From the NCBI GenBank assembly GCA_937917025.1, contig CALFSF010000278.1:1-15966 (forward strand): 15,966 bases of DNA, given 5' to 3'. Within the stretch, counting starts at the first letter, position 1; every line of letters begins with the position of its first letter. Below the pieces are notes generated by a model that saw nothing but the letters and a program-made list of their open reading frames with translations, was not told the origin of the DNA and did no database searches. This DNA is from an uncultured Paraburkholderia sp. (GTDB lineage: Bacteria; Pseudomonadota; Gammaproteobacteria; Burkholderiales; Burkholderiaceae). Made by a program: the position numbers and the translations under genes. This document shows positions 13,863 through 15,966 of this stretch, piece after piece.

Positions 13863-15101
13863 TCAGCTCCCATCCTTCAGAAACAGCGCCTGCAGATCAT
13901 TGAGGAAGTTCTGCCCGCGCGCGGTCGGCGCAATCCTCTCGTGATCGCGCACGATAAGGCCGCGTTTCTCCGCTTCCTGCAATGCCGGTTCAATCGATGT
14001 CATCGAAAGTCCGGTGCGCTCGACGAAGCGGTACACCGGAAAACCCTCCACCAGACGCAGCGCGTTCAGCATGAATTCGAACGGCAGGTCGCGCGGACCG
14101 ACTTCGTTCTCCTCCTGCACCGGCGCGCCGGCTTTCGCCTGCTCGATGAACGTAGCCGGATGCTTGTAGCGCGCCTGACGCAGAACCCGGTTCGGGAACG
14201 ACAGCTTCGTGTGCGCGCCCGCGCCGATGCCGAGATAGTCGCCGAAACGCCAGTAGTTCAGGTTGTGTTTGCTCTGCCGATGCGGCTTCGCGTACGCCGA
14301 TACTTCGTAGCGCTCGTAACCCGCGGCCGCCGTGCGCTCGTGAATCCAGTCCTGCATGTCGGCCGATTGATCGTCGTCGGGCAGCGGCGGCGGGAACTTC
14401 GCGAACAGCGTGTTCGGCTCGAGCGTCAGGTGGTACAGCGACAGATGCGGCGGCGCGAACGACAGCGCCGTCTCGATGTCCGTCTGACATTCGGCGAGCG
14501 TCTGCTGCGGCAGCCCGAACATCAGGTCGAGATTGAAGTTGTCGAACGTGGTCGCGGCGACTTCCACCGCCCGGCGCGCCTGCGTCGAATCGTGAATCCG
14601 GCCGAGCGCCTTCAGATGCGCTTCGTTGAAACTCTGGATGCCGACCGACAGCCGGTTCACGCCGCTCGCGCGGAACTGCGCGAACTTCGCGGCTTCGAAC
14701 GTGCCGGGGTTCGCCTCGAGCGTGATCTCGGCGTCCGCGTCGAGCGGCAGCAGCGCGCGCACGTCCGACAGCAGCCGGTCGAGCCCCGCCGCCGACAGCA
14801 GGCTCGGCGTGCCGCCGCCGATGAACACCGTATGCACCTGGCGCCCCCAGACAAGCGGCAGCGCCAGTTCGAGGTCGGTGCGCAACGCGTCGAGGTATTC
14901 GTTTTCGGGGAACGCGTCGCCTTTCCACTCGTGCGAGTTGAAATCGCAATACGGACACTTGCGCACGCACCACGGGAAATGCACGTACAGCGCGAGCGGC
15001 GGCAACGACGTCAGACGGATGCCGCCCGGTGCCGTGAACGCCTTGATGACGCTGACACCGATTTCACCGATGCCGCCGCCTGGACTGGACGCCGCGCTCA
15101 T
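13863..15101 (-). CDS. hemW: Radical SAM heme chaperone HemW
   Basis: A HemN-like radical SAM protein that binds heme and is thought to deliver it to client proteins; it is often mis-annotated as oxygen-independent coproporphyrinogen oxidase. The protein has 412 residues. The 4Fe-4S motif is CVRKCPYCDF (C45, C49, C52). The residue after the third cysteine is Asp-Phe rather than the extra cysteine of true HemN, which favours HemW. The SAM-binding motif is GGGTPS (95-100). EITLEANPGTFE and RLSVGIQSFNEAHLKALGRIHD are further radical SAM blocks. The C-terminal HemN_C domain ends near residue 405. The ATG at 15101 overlaps the rdgB TGA as ATGA. The frame extends to 15482 but only antisense-like over rdgB. 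The N-terminus before PLALYVHFPWC is about 35 residues long, somewhat longer than usual. Confidence 0.95.
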   Translation of the reverse strand: MSAASSPGGGIGEIGVSVIKAFTAPGGIRLTSLPPLALYVHFPWCVRKCPYCDFNSHEWKGDAFPENEYLDALRTDLELALPLVWGRQVHTVFIGGGTPSLLSAAGLDRLLSDVRALLPLDADAEITLEANPGTFEAAKFAQFRASGVNRLSVGIQSFNEAHLKALGRIHDSTQARRAVEVAATTFDNFNLDLMFGLPQQTLAECQTDIETALSFAPPHLSLYHLTLEPNTLFAKFPPPLPDDDQSADMQDWIHERTAAAGYERYEVSAYAKPHRQSKHNLNYWRFGDYLGIGAGAHTKLSFPNRVLRQARYKHPATFIEQAKAGAPVQEENEVGPRDLPFEFMLNALRLVEGFPVYRFVERTGLSMTSIEPALQEAEKRGLIVRDHERIAPTARGQNFLNDLQALFLKDGS

Positions 15102-15739
15102 GCCGCCTCCGACAGACGCGCCAGCAGATGCCGCAACGCAATCGCGCGATGGCTCGTCGCGTTTTTGACCGCTGGCGCGAGTTCCGCCGCAGTCGCGCCC
15201 AGCGTCGGTAAAAAGAAGTACGGGTCGTAACCGAAGCCGTTCGCACCACGCGGCGCGTCGAGCACCTCGCCATGCCAGCGGCCTTCGGCGATGAGCGGCT
15301 CCGGGTCGTCGGCGTGACGCACGAGCGCGAGCACGCAGTAGTAGTAGGCGCGCCGGTCGCTTTCGGCCGCCAGCTGCTCGACGAGGTGCGCATTGTTCGC
15401 CGCATCGCTTTTCTCGCCGCCCGCGCGCTGCGCGTAGCGCGCCGAATACACGCCCGGCGCGCCGCGCAACGCGACGACGCACAGACCGGAGTCGTCGGCG
15501 AGCGCGGGCAGGCCGGTGAGTGTCGCTGCGTGCCGGGCCTTCGTGAGCGCATTTTCAACGAACGTCGGATGCGGTTCTTCGGCTTCCGGCACGTTCAGGC
15601 GGCCTTGCGGAATCAGCTCGATGCCGACGGTTTCGAATAGCGCGGCGAATTCGCGCAGCTTGCCCGCATTGTTCGACGCAAGCACAACCTGCTTCAGCGA
15701 TGAAGCGAGCGTGCCAGCATCTGTTTTCCGGTCATTCAC
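15098..15739 (-). CDS. rdgB: Non-canonical purine NTP pyrophosphatase, RdgB/HAM1 family
   Basis: Hydrolyses dITP, dXTP and ITP to monophosphates, keeping deaminated purines out of DNA and RNA. The protein has 213 residues. Family motifs are LASNNAGKLREF (20-31), PTFVENALTKARHAA (58-72), ADDSGL (81-86), GVYSARYA (96-103), GFGYDPYFF (168-176) and the C-terminal SHR (196-198), which contacts the base. The start is GTG at 15739, overlapping the last 8 nt of rph (stop 15732-15734). The next ATG, at 15735, is out of frame. The 3' end overlaps hemW by 4 nt, which fits translational coupling. The first 16 residues before QVVLASNN are not conserved, so a later start near residue 15 cannot be excluded. 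Confidence 0.96.
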   Translation of the reverse strand: MNDRKTDAGTLASSLKQVVLASNNAGKLREFAALFETVGIELIPQGRLNVPEAEEPHPTFVENALTKARHAATLTGLPALADDSGLCVVALRGAPGVYSARYAQRAGGEKSDAANNAHLVEQLAAESDRRAYYYCVLALVRHADDPEPLIAEGRWHGEVLDAPRGANGFGYDPYFFLPTLGATAAELAPAVKNATSHRAIALRHLLARLSEAA

Positions 15740-15966
15740 TCTTCAACCCCAGCGCTTCTTTCTGTTTCGCGATCAGCGTTTCGATGCCGCCTTGCGCGAG
15801 ATCGAGCAGCGCATTCATTTCATCGCGCGAAAACGGCACGCCTTCGGCGGTGCCCTGGATCTCGACGAAGCCGCCTTCGCCTGTCATCACGACGTTCATG
15901 TCGGTGTCGCATTGCGAATCTTCGTCGTAGTCGAGGTCGAGCACCGGCAGGCCGTCGAATACGCCG
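15732..15966 (-). CDS. rph: Ribonuclease PH, C-terminal part (gene truncated by window edge)
   Basis: Phosphorolytic 3'-5' exoribonuclease that trims tRNA 3' ends. Only the last 77 residues are visible; the gene continues beyond 15966. LDLDYDEDSQCDTDMNVVMT and EIQGTAEGVPFSRDEM match the conserved RNase PH core, including the TDMNVVMT block. The tail LLDLAQGGIETLIAKQKEAL is the usual C-terminal helix. The stop lies inside the rdgB start region, so rph-rdgB-hemW probably form one operon, with tRNA-Ser immediately downstream. An RNase PH gene and a tRNA in one unit is a sensible pairing, but that link is inferred. Confidence 0.95.
   Translation of the reverse strand, partial: GVFDGLPVLDLDYDEDSQCDTDMNVVMTGEGGFVEIQGTAEGVPFSRDEMNALLDLAQGGIETLIAKQKEALGLKSE

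Noticed and set aside
13941..15230. 429-codon open frame antisense to hemW and rdgB
   Set aside because: Spans two real genes on the other strand; Arg/Glu/Val-rich with no domain.

Overview
The window looks like chromosomal DNA of a high-GC betaproteobacterium, most likely Burkholderiaceae of the Paraburkholderia/Caballeronia/Burkholderia group. I infer this from the strong G/C third-position bias, the minCDE cluster, the WaaC-type heptosyltransferase, the rph-rdgB-hemW order and the YhjE-like MHS transporter. No database search was possible, so the genus is an inference.

Layout. 1-1634 (+): 3' part of a GGDEF-EAL protein with a Cache/YkuI_C-like C-terminus. 1824-2927 (+): DUF2817/M14-like zinc peptidase. 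3302-4087 (+): type I methionine aminopeptidase. 4207-4731 (+): GNAT acetyltransferase. 4893-6884 (+): minC-minD-minE, which positions the division septum. 7097-8488 (-): ClC chloride channel/antiporter, convergent with minE and divergent from 8724-9740 (+), heptosyltransferase I (waaC), which builds the LPS inner core. 10028-10156 (+): 42-residue lipoprotein ending at an intrinsic terminator. 10242-10421 (-): 59-residue two-helix membrane protein. 10655-11962 (-): MHS-family transporter behind a long intergenic region rich in repeats. 12407-12916 (-): lipoprotein with a TonB-C-like domain. 13058-13456 (-): PemK/MazF-like toxin with no visible antitoxin. 13719-13808 (-): tRNA-Ser(UGA). 13863-15966 (-): hemW, rdgB and the 3' end of rph, with overlapping stop and start codons.

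Most of the window is core housekeeping: division, envelope, protein maturation and nucleotide or RNA quality control. The accessory-looking part is about 12.95-13.72 kb. It is visibly richer in A/T. It carries the lone PemK-like gene, a run of stem-loops and two intrinsic terminator-like hairpins next to the tRNA-Ser gene.

The best candidate for something undescribed is the stretch 13463-13641 on the minus strand. There, tandem hairpins (one GAAA-capped) end in a near-perfect intrinsic terminator whose U-tract lies only 9 nt before the toxin start codon. This could be a small structured RNA, possibly of phage or satellite origin, and/or an attenuator controlling the toxin. A secondary candidate is the 444-bp region upstream of the MHS transporter, with four GTTGC pentamers at an exact 10-bp period, an inverted repeat and a distant TATAAT box.
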